36,811 nt of DNA from positions 1-36,811 of the forward strand of contig CAYYKK010000028.1 of assembly GCA_964467935.1 (NCBI GenBank), written 5' to 3'. Positions 18,002 through 26,674 of the stretch are shown in pieces. The DNA comes from CAYYKK01 sp964467935. Its GTDB lineage: Bacteria > Myxococcota_A > Polyangia > Polyangiales > Polyangiaceae. Each line of letters starts with the position of its first letter. Position 1 is the first letter of the stretch. A program made the translations under genes and the position numbers. The notes under the pieces were generated by a model. The model saw only the letters and a program-made list of their open reading frames with translations, was not told where the DNA came from and ran no database searches.

Positions 18002-18040
18002 CGGGGACAATCTCCGCGGGGCGCGGGGAGATTGTCCCCG
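18002..18040. promoter_or_regulatory. Perfect 14-bp-arm inverted repeat, candidate enhancer (UAS) of the efflux operon
   Basis: CGGGGACAATCTCC (18002-18015) and its exact complement GGAGATTGTCCCCG (18027-18040) are separated by 11 bp. The centre (18021) lies about 88 bp upstream of the transcript start predicted by the sigma54 element, a usual distance for an NtrC-type activator site. Other readings are a terminator-like hairpin or a REP-like palindrome. Confidence 0.6.
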
Positions 18041-18082
18041 TCCGCCGAGCGGTTGCAGGCCCGATGGCCGTCGGGATCCCGG

Positions 18083-18098
18083 TGGCACGGTGCCTGCT
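18083..18098 (+). promoter_or_regulatory. Sigma54 (-24/-12) promoter of the efflux operon
   Basis: TGGCACG (18083-18089), four bases, then CTGCT (18094-18098) matches the consensus TGGCACG-N4-TTGCW at 11 of 12 defined positions. The GG and GC doublets have the required spacing of 10 bp. Transcription would start near 18109, which makes the ATG codons at 18064 and 18112 unlikely starts. Confidence 0.65.
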
Positions 18099-18138
18099 CT
18101 GGGCGCAGCCGATGCCCCCGCTGACAGGCCGCACGCAC

Positions 18139-19635
18139 GTGCAAAAGCGACGCTTCGTCGCGTTCACGATCGGCGCGGCGACGGCCGCCCTCGTCGCCTG
18201 CCCCGCCGCATCCGCCGCTCCCACGCCCGAAGCGCCACCAGCGCCGCAAGCGCCACCAGCGCCACCAGCGCCGCAAGCGCCACCAGCGCCGCCAGCGCCA
18301 CCCGCCGATCCCAACCTGCGCGCGATGACGCTCGACGAGGCGATCGCGTTCGCGAACGCGCATCAGCCGTCGATGCGCCTCGCGCGCGCCCGCATCGACG
18401 CCGCCCGCGCCCAGTCCGACATCCCGCGAGGTCAGTGGCTGCCGCGGGTCGGCGCCCTCGCCGAGCTGATGGGCGGCACCTCGAACAACACGACGTCCTC
18501 TTACGTGACCAACTCGGTCATCGACATCCCGCGCATCGGCGGCACCTCCGCGATCACCACCGACAAGCTCGACGCGGCCTCCATGAAGCCGTACGGCTCG
18601 AGCTTCGTCGGCGTCGGGCTCGATCAGGAGATCTTCGACTTCGGGCGCATCGCCGTTCAGGCCGCCGCCTTCGACGCCGAGGCCGACGCCGAGTCGTTCC
18701 GCGCGGAGAGCGATCGCCTCGACCTCGAGCTCGCGGTCCGAGAGACCTTCTTCGCGGTCTCGAGCGCGAAGTCGATCGTCCGCGCGGCGGAGGCGGCGTT
18801 CTCGCGCGCCAAGTCGCAGCGCGACCTCACGCGCGCCGGCGTCGACAACGGCCTTCGCACGCCGGTGGATCTCGCCCGCGCGGAGGCGGATCTCGCGCGC
18901 TACGACGTCGGTCGCGTGCGGTCGCGGGGATCGCTCGACCTCGCCCGCGGGCTCCTCGCGACGACGATCGGCTTCCCCGGCGCCGAGGTCGACGCGGCCG
19001 AGGATCTCCCTCCGACCGCGCCCTCCGAGTCACTCGAGCGAGCCCTCGCCGAGGCCGAACGTCGGGACCCGGCGCTCGCCGCGGCGCGCGCGCGCGTGAA
19101 GGCCCAATCCGAGGCGACGCGCGCGATCGACGCCGAGCGGCGGCCCAACCTCTATCTCTCGTCGACCTTGTCCGCGCGCGCCGGCGGCGCTCCGCTCGCG
19201 AACGGCGCGACCTCGTTCGGGCGCGGCTTCCTCCCCGACATCCCCAACTACGACGTCGGCGTCGTCCTCTCCGTCCCGCTCTTCGACGGCGTCACCAACG
19301 CGCGCCGTCGCGCGAGCGCCGCGCGCGAGACCGTCCTGAAAGAGGAGGCCGAGCTCGTGCGCGAACGCGGCACCGAGGAGGTCGAGCGCGCCTACTTCTC
19401 GGTCCAGACCGCCGAGGCTTCCGTCCCGGCGCTCGAGCGAGCCCGCGACGCAGCCAAGACGAGCTACGAGCAGACCGAAGCGCGCTTCCAACAGGGCCTC
19501 GGCACGAGTGTCGAGCTGCTGGAGGCGCAAGCGCTCCTCACCGAAGCCGAGATCCAGCTCTCGCTCGGCCGATTCGAGCTCGCGCGTGCTCGCGCGCGTC
19601 TCGGTCGCGCCATCGCCGAGCCATCAGGAAAGTGA
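18139..19635 (+). CDS. TolC-like outer-membrane efflux protein
   Basis: A 498-residue protein forming the outer-membrane and periplasmic tunnel of a tripartite pump. I take GTG 18139 as start, because the sigma54 promoter would start the RNA near 18109; an ATG at 18112 is the alternative. A Lys-Arg-Arg n-region and a hydrophobic core ending PAASA form the signal peptide. A Pro/Ala/Gln-rich linker (about residues 28-55, encoded by 9-bp repeats) follows. Then come two OEP repeats: MTLDEAIAFANAHQPSMRLA opens the first, and the helical hairpins end with VELLEAQALLTEAEIQL. The stop is 4 nt before the next gene, so the three genes form an operon. Confidence 0.88.
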   Translation: MQKRRFVAFTIGAATAALVACPAASAAPTPEAPPAPQAPPAPPAPQAPPAPPAPPADPNLRAMTLDEAIAFANAHQPSMRLARARIDAARAQSDIPRGQWLPRVGALAELMGGTSNNTTSSYVTNSVIDIPRIGGTSAITTDKLDAASMKPYGSSFVGVGLDQEIFDFGRIAVQAAAFDAEADAESFRAESDRLDLELAVRETFFAVSSAKSIVRAAEAAFSRAKSQRDLTRAGVDNGLRTPVDLARAEADLARYDVGRVRSRGSLDLARGLLATTIGFPGAEVDAAEDLPPTAPSESLERALAEAERRDPALAAARARVKAQSEATRAIDAERRPNLYLSSTLSARAGGAPLANGATSFGRGFLPDIPNYDVGVVLSVPLFDGVTNARRRASAARETVLKEEAELVRERGTEEVERAYFSVQTAEASVPALERARDAAKTSYEQTEARFQQGLGTSVELLEAQALLTEAEIQLSLGRFELARARARLGRAIAEPSGK

Positions 19636-19639
19636 CGTC

Positions 19640-20824
19640 ATGACAGTCGAGACCGAGGCCAAGCCCAGAAACCGGATCGTGGTCGTCGCGATCCTCGCGC
19701 TCACGGTGGTCGTGCTCGTCAGCGCAGGCATGCTCTACAAGCGCGCGGCGAGCCGCACGAACGACGTGGCGCTAGCGTCCGCGCCCCGGCCGGTCACGAC
19801 CGTCGAGGTCACCTCGGCGAAGTTCCGACCCTCGCGCCGCTACATCGCCACCATTCGTCCGTGGCTCGAGGCGAAGATCGGTCCTCAGCTCGTCTCCGGC
19901 TACGTCGACACGGTCCTCTTCCGCGACGGCGCGGCGGTGAAGAAGGGCGACGTCCTCGCGACGATGGACTGTCGCAGCGCGTCCGCCAAGGCGCAGGCCG
20001 TGGCCGAGGCCGCGCGCGCGCTCGAGACGAAGCAAGCCGCGGTCGCCAAAGAGGCGTCGCGCGTGCAAGGCATGCTCGACGGCGGCTTCGTCTCGGAGAA
20101 CGAGGCCGAGCGAAAGATCGCCGAGAGCAGCAGCCAAGAGGCGGAGATCCTCTCCGAGAAGGCCAAGCTCCTCGGCTCGTCCCTCGAGGTGGACGACTGC
20201 GTGCTCCGCGCGCCGTTCGACGGCGAGATCGCCGATCGCCTCGCCGACCCAGGCTCCTTCGCCCGCCCCGGGAGCTCGATCCTCTCGGTCGTCGATCGCG
20301 GGACCGTCCGCGTGGTCGTCGACGTCCCGGAGACGGAGTACGCGCTCGTCTCCCCCGGCACCGTGGTCGAGATCAAGCTGCTCGCGACGAACAAGACCGT
20401 GCGCGCGCCGATCTCGCGACGCAGCCCGGCCGCCGACCCGTCGCTCCGCACCATTCACGTCGAGATCGACCTGCCCGACCCGGGCCGGGAGATCCCCGTG
20501 GGGACCACGGCCGATCTCGCGCTCGACGTCGGCGATCCGGTCCCGGCCGCCGAGGCGCCCCTCACCGCGGTCTCGATCCGTGGCGAGAAGGCGACCTTGT
20601 TCGTCGTCGAGCACGACGTCGCGAAGCGCACGAGCGTCCACGTGATCGGTGAAGCGCACGGCAGCGTCTTCCTCGACCCCTCCCTGGTCGGTCGCTCCAT
20701 CGTCACCGAGGGACGCTCGCTCCTCTCGGACGGTGATCGCGTCGAGGCGCAAGCGAAGGGCGCGTCGGTGTCGAGCTCGACGCCACCCGCCGCCGGCTCC
20801 GCGAACGCGGAGGGACGCCCGTGA
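19640..20824 (+). CDS. RND efflux periplasmic adaptor (membrane fusion protein)
   Basis: A 394-residue protein linking the inner-membrane pump to the TolC-like protein. It has an N-terminal membrane anchor (about residues 13-32, VVVAILALTVVVLVSAGML), then the first lipoyl half (GYVDTVLFRDGAAVKKGDVLATMD). A coiled-coil hairpin of about 80 residues follows, then the second lipoyl half (LRAPFDGEIADRLADPGSFARPG) and beta-barrel and membrane-proximal domains. No lipobox is seen. AGGAAAG precedes the ATG at about 9 nt. The stop overlaps the GTG of the pump gene by 4 nt. A short Ser/Pro/Ala-rich tail ends the protein. Confidence 0.92.
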   Translation: MTVETEAKPRNRIVVVAILALTVVVLVSAGMLYKRAASRTNDVALASAPRPVTTVEVTSAKFRPSRRYIATIRPWLEAKIGPQLVSGYVDTVLFRDGAAVKKGDVLATMDCRSASAKAQAVAEAARALETKQAAVAKEASRVQGMLDGGFVSENEAERKIAESSSQEAEILSEKAKLLGSSLEVDDCVLRAPFDGEIADRLADPGSFARPGSSILSVVDRGTVRVVVDVPETEYALVSPGTVVEIKLLATNKTVRAPISRRSPAADPSLRTIHVEIDLPDPGREIPVGTTADLALDVGDPVPAAEAPLTAVSIRGEKATLFVVEHDVAKRTSVHVIGEAHGSVFLDPSLVGRSIVTEGRSLLSDGDRVEAQAKGASVSSSTPPAAGSANAEGRP

Positions 20825-23800
20825 CGGATCTCTCGCTCAAGAACCCGATCGCGATCGTGATGCTCGCGATCGCGCTCACGGTCTTCGCGGCCTTCGTGTC
20901 GCCTCGCATGAGCGTCGACACGTTCCCCGAGCTCACGCCGCCCGTCCTCGTCGTCGGCACCCAGGCGCCCGGGCTCGGACCGAAGGACGTCGAGAAGACC
21001 ATCACGTGGCGCATCGAGAAGTACGTGAGCGCGACGCCCGGCGTCGACCACGTCCAGAGCACGTCTCGCAACGGCCTCAGCATCGTCTACGTGTGGCTCA
21101 AGTGGGGCACGGACCTGAACTCGGCGCAGACCCTCGTGCAGCAGCAGGTCGCCTTCTCGATGTCCTCGGTGCCGAAGTCTCTCGGCGTCCTGCCCCCGTT
21201 CGTTCTCCAATACGATCCCACGAACGCGCCCGTCATCCAGGTCGCCGTCTCGGGCGAGGGAATGACGGGCCCGCAGCTCTACGACTACGCGCAGAACTTC
21301 ATCGAGCCGGTCCTCGAGGGCATCCCCGGCGTCGCGAGCGCCGCGGTCGACGGCGGCCGATTGCGACAAATCAACGTCGTCGTCGATCCGAGCAAGGCGG
21401 CGGCTCGCGGCGTGACGTCGACCGACGTTGCGGCCGCCGTCTCGCAGTCGAACGCGCTCTTGCCGTCCGGTGAGTTCATCTCGAAGACCTTCGACGCGAA
21501 CGTCTACACGAACGCCGTCCCCGAGCGGGTGAAGTCCATCGGTGAGGCCGCCGTCAAATCGAAGAACGGCCGCGACGTCCTCATCCGTGACGTGGCGCGC
21601 GTCGAGGACGGCGGCGCGCCCGAGACCCAGAGCGTGTCGATCGACGGCCACGACGGCGTCTATCTCAACGTGCTGCGCGTCCCCGGCGGCAACACCATCG
21701 ACATCGTCGATCAGGTCAAGAAGGCCGTCGCGGAGCTCGAGCCCAAGCTGCCTCCGGGCGTGAAGGTCCACCCGATCTTCGATCAGAGCACCTTCGTCCG
21801 TACGAGCTATCAGGGCCTCAAGAAGGAGATCGTCCAGGCGCTCTTCTTGATCGCCGCCGTCATCCTCGTCTTCCTCCAGAGCTTCCGCGCCGTCGTCGTC
21901 GCTCTGATCGCGATCCCGGTGTCGTTCGCGATCATCCTGCTCGTTCTCTACGCGACCGGCCAGACGCTCAATGCCTTCACGCTCGGCGGATTGACGCTCG
22001 CGATGGGGCCGCTCGTCGACATCTCAGTCGTCGTCATCGAGTCGGTGTATCGCCAGCGCGCGCTCGGCAAAGGCATCTGGGAGGCCTCGCTCGAGGGGAC
22101 GCGCCTCGTCGCGTTGCCCGCCTTCGCCGCGACGCTCACGACGACGGCCGTGCTCCTCCCGGTCGGCCTGCTCGCTGGCCTGGCGAAGAAGCTCTTCGCG
22201 CCGCTCGCGCTGACGGTCGGCGCGGGCATGTTCGCCGGGTACTTCGTGAGCATGACGCTCACGCCGATCGCGTGTCGTTACCTGCTCGGCACCGGCGGCT
22301 ACGGGCGCATCGCCGCGAAGGTCGAGGCCGTCGTCCATCACGTGGCCGATCTCTACGAGAAGGTGCTGCGCCTCGTGCTCCCTTGGCGCGCGGTCGTCGT
22401 CGGGGCGTGCGTGTTCCTCGTCGCCGGCAGCGTGTGGATCTCCGCGCGCCTCCCGACCACGTTCTTCCCCGAGATCGACGAGTCGATGGACCTCGTCTAC
22501 GTCCGCATGGCGCCGGGGGTCCCGCTCGCGCAGAGCGCGCGCGACATCGTCGAGATGGGCAAGGCCGTCCGCGCCGAGCTCGGCGACGCGAACATCGATC
22601 TCGTCCTCACCAACATCGGCTCGCCGAGCCTCGCTCGTAGCGCGATGAACAGCCCGAACGCCGGCCCGCACATGGGCTTCATCCGCTTCGCGCTCACCGA
22701 GCCCGAGCGGCGCACGCTGACCCAGCGCCAGATCGCGGACAAGATCAGGTCGACGCTCAACGCGAAGTTCCCCGGCGTCGAGTTCCTCCAGTCACCCGGC
22801 GGGCTCGTCGCAGGCGTCTTCTCGAACGGCTATCAAGCGCCCGTCGCCGTCGAAGTGCAGGCCGACTCCCTCGAGGAGCTCGACAGCCGCCTCGACGCGG
22901 TCGCCGACGTCGCCCGCACGGTGCCCGGCATCCGCGACATCTACCCCTCCATCCAGGTCGACTACCCGGAGCTCCGCGTCGACACCGATCGACAGCTCGC
23001 GAGCGAGGTGAACCTGACGCTCCGTACGGCGGCGCAGTCGACGCTCGACGCCACGCTCGGCAACATCAACACCCCGAGCGTCTGGATCGACTCGTCCAAC
23101 GGGCAGTCCTACTACGTCGTCACGTCCTACGATCGAAAGGCGCTCTCGGACGTCGGCAGCTTCGGCCAGCTCCCCGTGCGCGTCACCGACGCCGGCGGCT
23201 CCGTCTCGCTCGCGACGTACGGCAAGATCCGCCGTTCGCTCGGGCCCATCGCCGTCGAGCGAAGCCAGCTGCAACGCGTCGCGCACCTCTACATGCAGAC
23301 CGAGGGTCGCGACATCGGCAGCGCCGCCGCCGAGCTCGAGCAGAAGCTCGCGGCGGACCCGAAGACGCGCGGCGTGAAGGTCAAGTTCGTCGGTCAGATC
23401 GAGCTCATGCGGACGACCTTCGGCGGCCTCGGCGCGGCCATCGGCCTCGCCATCATGGTCGTCTTCATGATCATGGCGAGTCAGTTCAAGTCGCTGCGAT
23501 TGCCGTTCGCGATGCTCTTCGCCATCCCTGTCTCGCTCGTCGGCATCGTCCTCGCGCTGCTCTCCGCGGGCGAAGGCTTCTCCATCACGGCCTTCATGGG
23601 CGTGCTGATGGTCGTCGGCATCGCCGTCTCGAACGGCATCCTCCTCGTCGACGAGGCCAATCGTCGGTTCGAGGCCGGGGCCGAGCGGTTCGAGGCGGCG
23701 GTCTCGGCAGGCCGAGCGCGCTTCGTCCCCATCGCGATGACGAGCCTCGCCACGATCATCGGCCTCATGCCCACCGCGCTGGGGCTCGAGGCCGGGACGG

Positions 23801-23979
23801 AGGCCAATCGTCCGCTCGCGCTCGCCGTGGTCGGCGGCCTCGCGTCGTCCACCGCGCTCTCGCTCTTCCTCGTCCCCGTGATGTTCACCGTGCTCGCCAA
23901 GAAGAGCGCGCCCGCGCCCGTCGCCGAGAGCAGCGTCACGGTGGGTTCCACGTCTGGCCACCATCCTCCGTCGCCATGA
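20821..23979 (+). CDS. RND-family inner-membrane efflux pump
   Basis: A 1052-residue proton-driven pump with the typical duplicated layout. TM1 is near residues 10-28, the first periplasmic loop spans about 30-335, then TM2-6, TM7 near 530, the second loop to about 860 and TM8-12. In TM4 the proton relay reads GPLVDISVVVIE: Asp400 aligns with AcrB Asp407, but the second Asp (408) is Ile401, and Glu407 is kept. In TM10 the AcrB Lys940 position is Ser937 (AVSNGILLVDE). A single TM4 Asp is known in heavy-metal and some lipid or hydrophobe pumps, so this is not classical AcrB. The substrate is unknown. GTG 20821 overlaps the adaptor stop. The 3' end overlaps the convergent lipoprotein gene by 44 nt. 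Confidence 0.92.
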   Translation: MTDLSLKNPIAIVMLAIALTVFAAFVSPRMSVDTFPELTPPVLVVGTQAPGLGPKDVEKTITWRIEKYVSATPGVDHVQSTSRNGLSIVYVWLKWGTDLNSAQTLVQQQVAFSMSSVPKSLGVLPPFVLQYDPTNAPVIQVAVSGEGMTGPQLYDYAQNFIEPVLEGIPGVASAAVDGGRLRQINVVVDPSKAAARGVTSTDVAAAVSQSNALLPSGEFISKTFDANVYTNAVPERVKSIGEAAVKSKNGRDVLIRDVARVEDGGAPETQSVSIDGHDGVYLNVLRVPGGNTIDIVDQVKKAVAELEPKLPPGVKVHPIFDQSTFVRTSYQGLKKEIVQALFLIAAVILVFLQSFRAVVVALIAIPVSFAIILLVLYATGQTLNAFTLGGLTLAMGPLVDISVVVIESVYRQRALGKGIWEASLEGTRLVALPAFAATLTTTAVLLPVGLLAGLAKKLFAPLALTVGAGMFAGYFVSMTLTPIACRYLLGTGGYGRIAAKVEAVVHHVADLYEKVLRLVLPWRAVVVGACVFLVAGSVWISARLPTTFFPEIDESMDLVYVRMAPGVPLAQSARDIVEMGKAVRAELGDANIDLVLTNIGSPSLARSAMNSPNAGPHMGFIRFALTEPERRTLTQRQIADKIRSTLNAKFPGVEFLQSPGGLVAGVFSNGYQAPVAVEVQADSLEELDSRLDAVADVARTVPGIRDIYPSIQVDYPELRVDTDRQLASEVNLTLRTAAQSTLDATLGNINTPSVWIDSSNGQSYYVVTSYDRKALSDVGSFGQLPVRVTDAGGSVSLATYGKIRRSLGPIAVERSQLQRVAHLYMQTEGRDIGSAAAELEQKLAADPKTRGVKVKFVGQIELMRTTFGGLGAAIGLAIMVVFMIMASQFKSLRLPFAMLFAIPVSLVGIVLALLSAGEGFSITAFMGVLMVVGIAVSNGILLVDEANRRFEAGAERFEAAVSAGRARFVPIAMTSLATIIGLMPTALGLEAGTEANRPLALAVVGGLASSTALSLFLVPVMFTVLAKKSAPAPVAESSVTVGSTSGHHPPSP

Positions 23980-25393
23980 CGAACCACTGCCGCGCCGTGG
24001 TGCCCGTGACGTCGGCGGACATCAAGAGCAGCGTCTTGTCGCCGAGCCCGATGAGCGCGCCGTAGTCGAGTCGTCCTCGATCGCCCTGCCCTTCGAGGAC
24101 GAGCCGCTCCGGATCGTAGAGCTTGCCGAGCGCCTCCGGCTTGCCGAGCGTGTCGGAGCGGGAGATCGTGAACTGCCATTGCGTCGGGTTCTGGAGCGTC
24201 TGCGTGCCGATGATCCCCGTCTTGTACGTCGCGATCCCCACGACGCGCTCGCCCTTGAACGCTGGCTTCAAGAACGGGCGATTGTCCGGCGGCAGGCAGA
24301 CGCCGTCGGTCTTGCAGACGACGAAGCTCGGGAGGTTGTCGACCGGGTTGAGCGCCTCGACGACGACGTAGTCGTCGGCGCACCCCATCGGGATCTTGTT
24401 GTCGACGGTCTGCGGGAGCTCGAACGCGACGACTTTGTCCTTCGACGCCGCGAGCACGAACGTCTTGTTCGGGGGCTGCGAGAATCGCTTGAACGACCAC
24501 GCCCCGTGCTCGCACTCGGGGCCTTGCGAGAGCTCGTCGACGAGCGTCTTCGTCATCAGCACCCGATCGACCGGCTTGCCGGTCGCGAGCGGCTCCTTGG
24601 GCATCGGCCACGGTCGCCAGACGAGCCCCTTCGTCGTCGCGGTGAGCAGCACGGGCGGTCGTCCGAAGGCTCCGTAGACCGGTGTCTCCGTCTTCGGCAG
24701 CGGCGTCGCCGGCGGCAGCTCCTCGCCCGGTGGAACACCGTAGGCGAGCGCGAACACCTTGGGTTGGATCTCGAGCGGGAAGCCCGTCAGGGTCTTCGAC
24801 AGCACCGCTTGCGCGCCGAACCCCTTCGGGATCGTGGGTCCGACGCCCTTGTCGAGCGGCGCGATGATCGGGGAGGGCGCCGAGAGCTTGGTGTCGTCGG
24901 GCGCGCCGAAGAACAGCGTCACCGTGTCGATCGGCGGCACGGCGTCCTTCAGGAGCTTCTTCTTCGGGACCTGGCGCTTCGCGATCGAGACGACCACCGT
25001 CTTGTCGGCGCCGACCGAGTAAGTGAGCAGCGCGCCAGGCTCGACGCCCACCTTCAACGCGGCCCAGGTGCGCCCGCCGTCATTGGTCTTCAGCGCGACC
25101 GCACCGTTCTCGATCTCTCCGCCGAGGACCGCGCTCTGCGCGTCGAGCGGAAAGACGCGCGGCCACTTCGTCGACGTGGAGGGCATCGAGTCCTTCGACT
25201 TCGTCGACAGCGCCCTCGCGAGGCCCACCTTCGTGAGGAGCTCGTGCGACGTCGCGCCGCCTTCGGCCGCCGGGTGCTCCGGCTCCTTCGGCAGCTCCTT
25301 CGGCTTGCCGCAGCTGCTGCAGCCGTTCGACACGAACACCGACGTGACGAGCAGCGCGGTCCCTGCGAGCGGACGCCTCGGGCGAGCGTTCAT
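23936..25393 (-). CDS. Predicted lipoprotein with Asp-box (BNR-like) motifs
   Basis: A 485-residue protein. ATG 25393 has GAGGAGG 5 nt upstream. An Arg-rich start, a hydrophobic segment and Cys25 in SNGCSSCG suggest a lipoprotein, though the lipobox is not standard. Two Asp-box motifs, TNDGGRTW near residue 105 and TEDGGQTW at the C-terminus, are typical of sialidase or photosystem-assembly-like beta-propellers. The first and last blades being marked suggests that the whole chain is one propeller closed by its ends. No catalytic residues are assignable. It lies 41 nt downstream of the SUMF1-like gene and is probably co-transcribed with it. Confidence 0.7.
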   Translation of the reverse strand: MNARPRRPLAGTALLVTSVFVSNGCSSCGKPKELPKEPEHPAAEGGATSHELLTKVGLARALSTKSKDSMPSTSTKWPRVFPLDAQSAVLGGEIENGAVALKTNDGGRTWAALKVGVEPGALLTYSVGADKTVVVSIAKRQVPKKKLLKDAVPPIDTVTLFFGAPDDTKLSAPSPIIAPLDKGVGPTIPKGFGAQAVLSKTLTGFPLEIQPKVFALAYGVPPGEELPPATPLPKTETPVYGAFGRPPVLLTATTKGLVWRPWPMPKEPLATGKPVDRVLMTKTLVDELSQGPECEHGAWSFKRFSQPPNKTFVLAASKDKVVAFELPQTVDNKIPMGCADDYVVVEALNPVDNLPSFVVCKTDGVCLPPDNRPFLKPAFKGERVVGIATYKTGIIGTQTLQNPTQWQFTISRSDTLGKPEALGKLYDPERLVLEGQGDRGRLDYGALIGLGDKTLLLMSADVTGTTARQWFVMATEDGGQTWNPP

Positions 25394-25434
25394 CGAGCCT
25401 CCTCGGAGGCCTCCCGTCCGCTCGGTCGCTCCCC

Positions 25435-26466
25435 TCATTCGATCGAGTCGGGATCGGCGCAGCAGCGGAAGCCGGTCGAATAGTCGTGGTAGTCGAAGTC
25501 GTGCGCGGTCGTCTTGTAGCTGCAGCCGTCGCCGTTCTTCGTCGTATCCATGTAGTACCCGCCGCGGAACGTGCCATCGGCGTCGGCGACCCACTCGTGC
25601 AGGTTGCCGACCATGTCGAAGAGCCCCTCGGGGGTCACGCACTCCGCGCGCTCACCCGTCGGGAGCAGCGAGTCGGGTAGCTGATTGATCATGGGGAGGT
25701 TCATGCCCTCCTTCCACGCCTTGTCGCGTGGCAGCTTGGCCATCGACACCGCCTCGATCACCGGGTGGCGGGGACGAATGTCGTCGTTGCACACGTGAGC
25801 CCGCCGCTCGTTGCCATAAGGGAACTGGGTGCCGGCGGAGCCGCGGCATCCCTGCTCCCACTCACCCGCGGTGCAGAGACGTTTGCCAGAGGCGCGGCAG
25901 GCCGTCTCGGCCTCGACGCCGCTGATGTAGCCCTGCGGGACCACGCCGGGCCTCGACACCGCGCGGTAGCCCGTCGCGTCGTCGACCGACTCGAACGGCG
26001 TCAGCGGCTCCTCGCGCGCGCCTTCGGGCGTCTTCACGAGGTGCACCAGCGACGCCTCCCAGCGGTCGACGCACACGCGATCGCCCACGAGCGCCATCTC
26101 CGCGGGACACCGCGCCGAGCTCACCGAGACCGCGTCCTCGAACACCGCGCCGGCCGCGTCGACGACCTGCGGGTTCACGCTCGAGCCCGGGCTCGATGCG
26201 CCAAGGCGCCCCGCTTTCGGAGCGCCAGCGTCGTAGCTCCCCTTCACGCCGGCCGTCTCCGGCGTGTTCTTCGCCGGATCCTGGTCGGTCACCGCGTAGC
26301 CCGCGTGCGCCTCGAGCGCGTCGAAGGTGCGGATCGGGATGGTGCTCGCGCCGGCGCGCGGGGCGACGCGCGGCGAGCACGCCACGAGCGCTCCCCCGGC
26401 GACGAGGAGCCCGAAGGACAGCACGAGCACGCGAGCGCTCGACGGGGGTGAAGCGGTGAAACGCAT
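25435..26466 (-). CDS. SUMF1/FGE-like domain lipoprotein
   Basis: A 343-residue protein from ATG 26466. The signal sequence ends with the lipobox-like LVAC (Cys30). After a Pro/Gly/Ala linker to about residue 115, a formylglycine-generating-enzyme fold begins: MALVGDRVCVDRWEAS, ACRASGKRLCTAGEWEQGC, FPYGNERR, FDMVGNLHEWVAD, FRGGYYMD and a closing GFRCC. This is the SUMF1-type module common in myxobacterial exported proteins. The copper-binding Cys pair of true formylglycine-generating enzymes cannot be assigned with confidence, so a binding or structural role is more likely than sulfatase activation. It is followed by the Asp-box lipoprotein gene. Confidence 0.82.
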   Translation of the reverse strand: MRFTASPPSSARVLVLSFGLLVAGGALVACSPRVAPRAGASTIPIRTFDALEAHAGYAVTDQDPAKNTPETAGVKGSYDAGAPKAGRLGASSPGSSVNPQVVDAAGAVFEDAVSVSSARCPAEMALVGDRVCVDRWEASLVHLVKTPEGAREEPLTPFESVDDATGYRAVSRPGVVPQGYISGVEAETACRASGKRLCTAGEWEQGCRGSAGTQFPYGNERRAHVCNDDIRPRHPVIEAVSMAKLPRDKAWKEGMNLPMINQLPDSLLPTGERAECVTPEGLFDMVGNLHEWVADADGTFRGGYYMDTTKNGDGCSYKTTAHDFDYHDYSTGFRCCADPDSIE

Positions 26467-26606
26467 CGCGGGGCCGGAGTCTTCCAAAACGGTCACCCGG
26501 CCTGCAAGCGTAAACGCCGCGTCCTGGCGATCGAATGGGTGAATGTGCCGCGATGTAGGGAACGTTCCAGGGGCCGACGAACGAACGCGCGGCGCCATGG
26601 AACGAT

Positions 26607-26653
26607 CGAGGCACCGCGCCCGCTCGCTCGTCGCGGGCGGAGCCGGTGCCTCG
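26607..26653 (-). terminator. Nested hairpin downstream of the Thr/Ser-linker lipoprotein gene
   Basis: The outer arms CGAGGCACCG (26607-26616) and CGGTGCCTCG (26644-26653) are perfect. The inner arms CGCCCGC (26617-26623) and GCGGGCG (26633-26639) continue the stem over a 9-nt loop, with 4 unpaired bases on one side. It starts 22 nt past the stop of the minus-strand gene. The stem is very strong but has no U-tract. Confidence 0.5.
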
Positions 26654-26674
26654 TTCGCTTCGGCCGCGCGTGGC

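Noticed and set aside
17935..18363. Upstream extension of the histidine kinase to 18363
   Set aside because: The added part is Trp/Arg repeats created by the antisense of the Pro/Ala-coding repeats of the TolC gene; the membrane anchor begins after ATG 17934.
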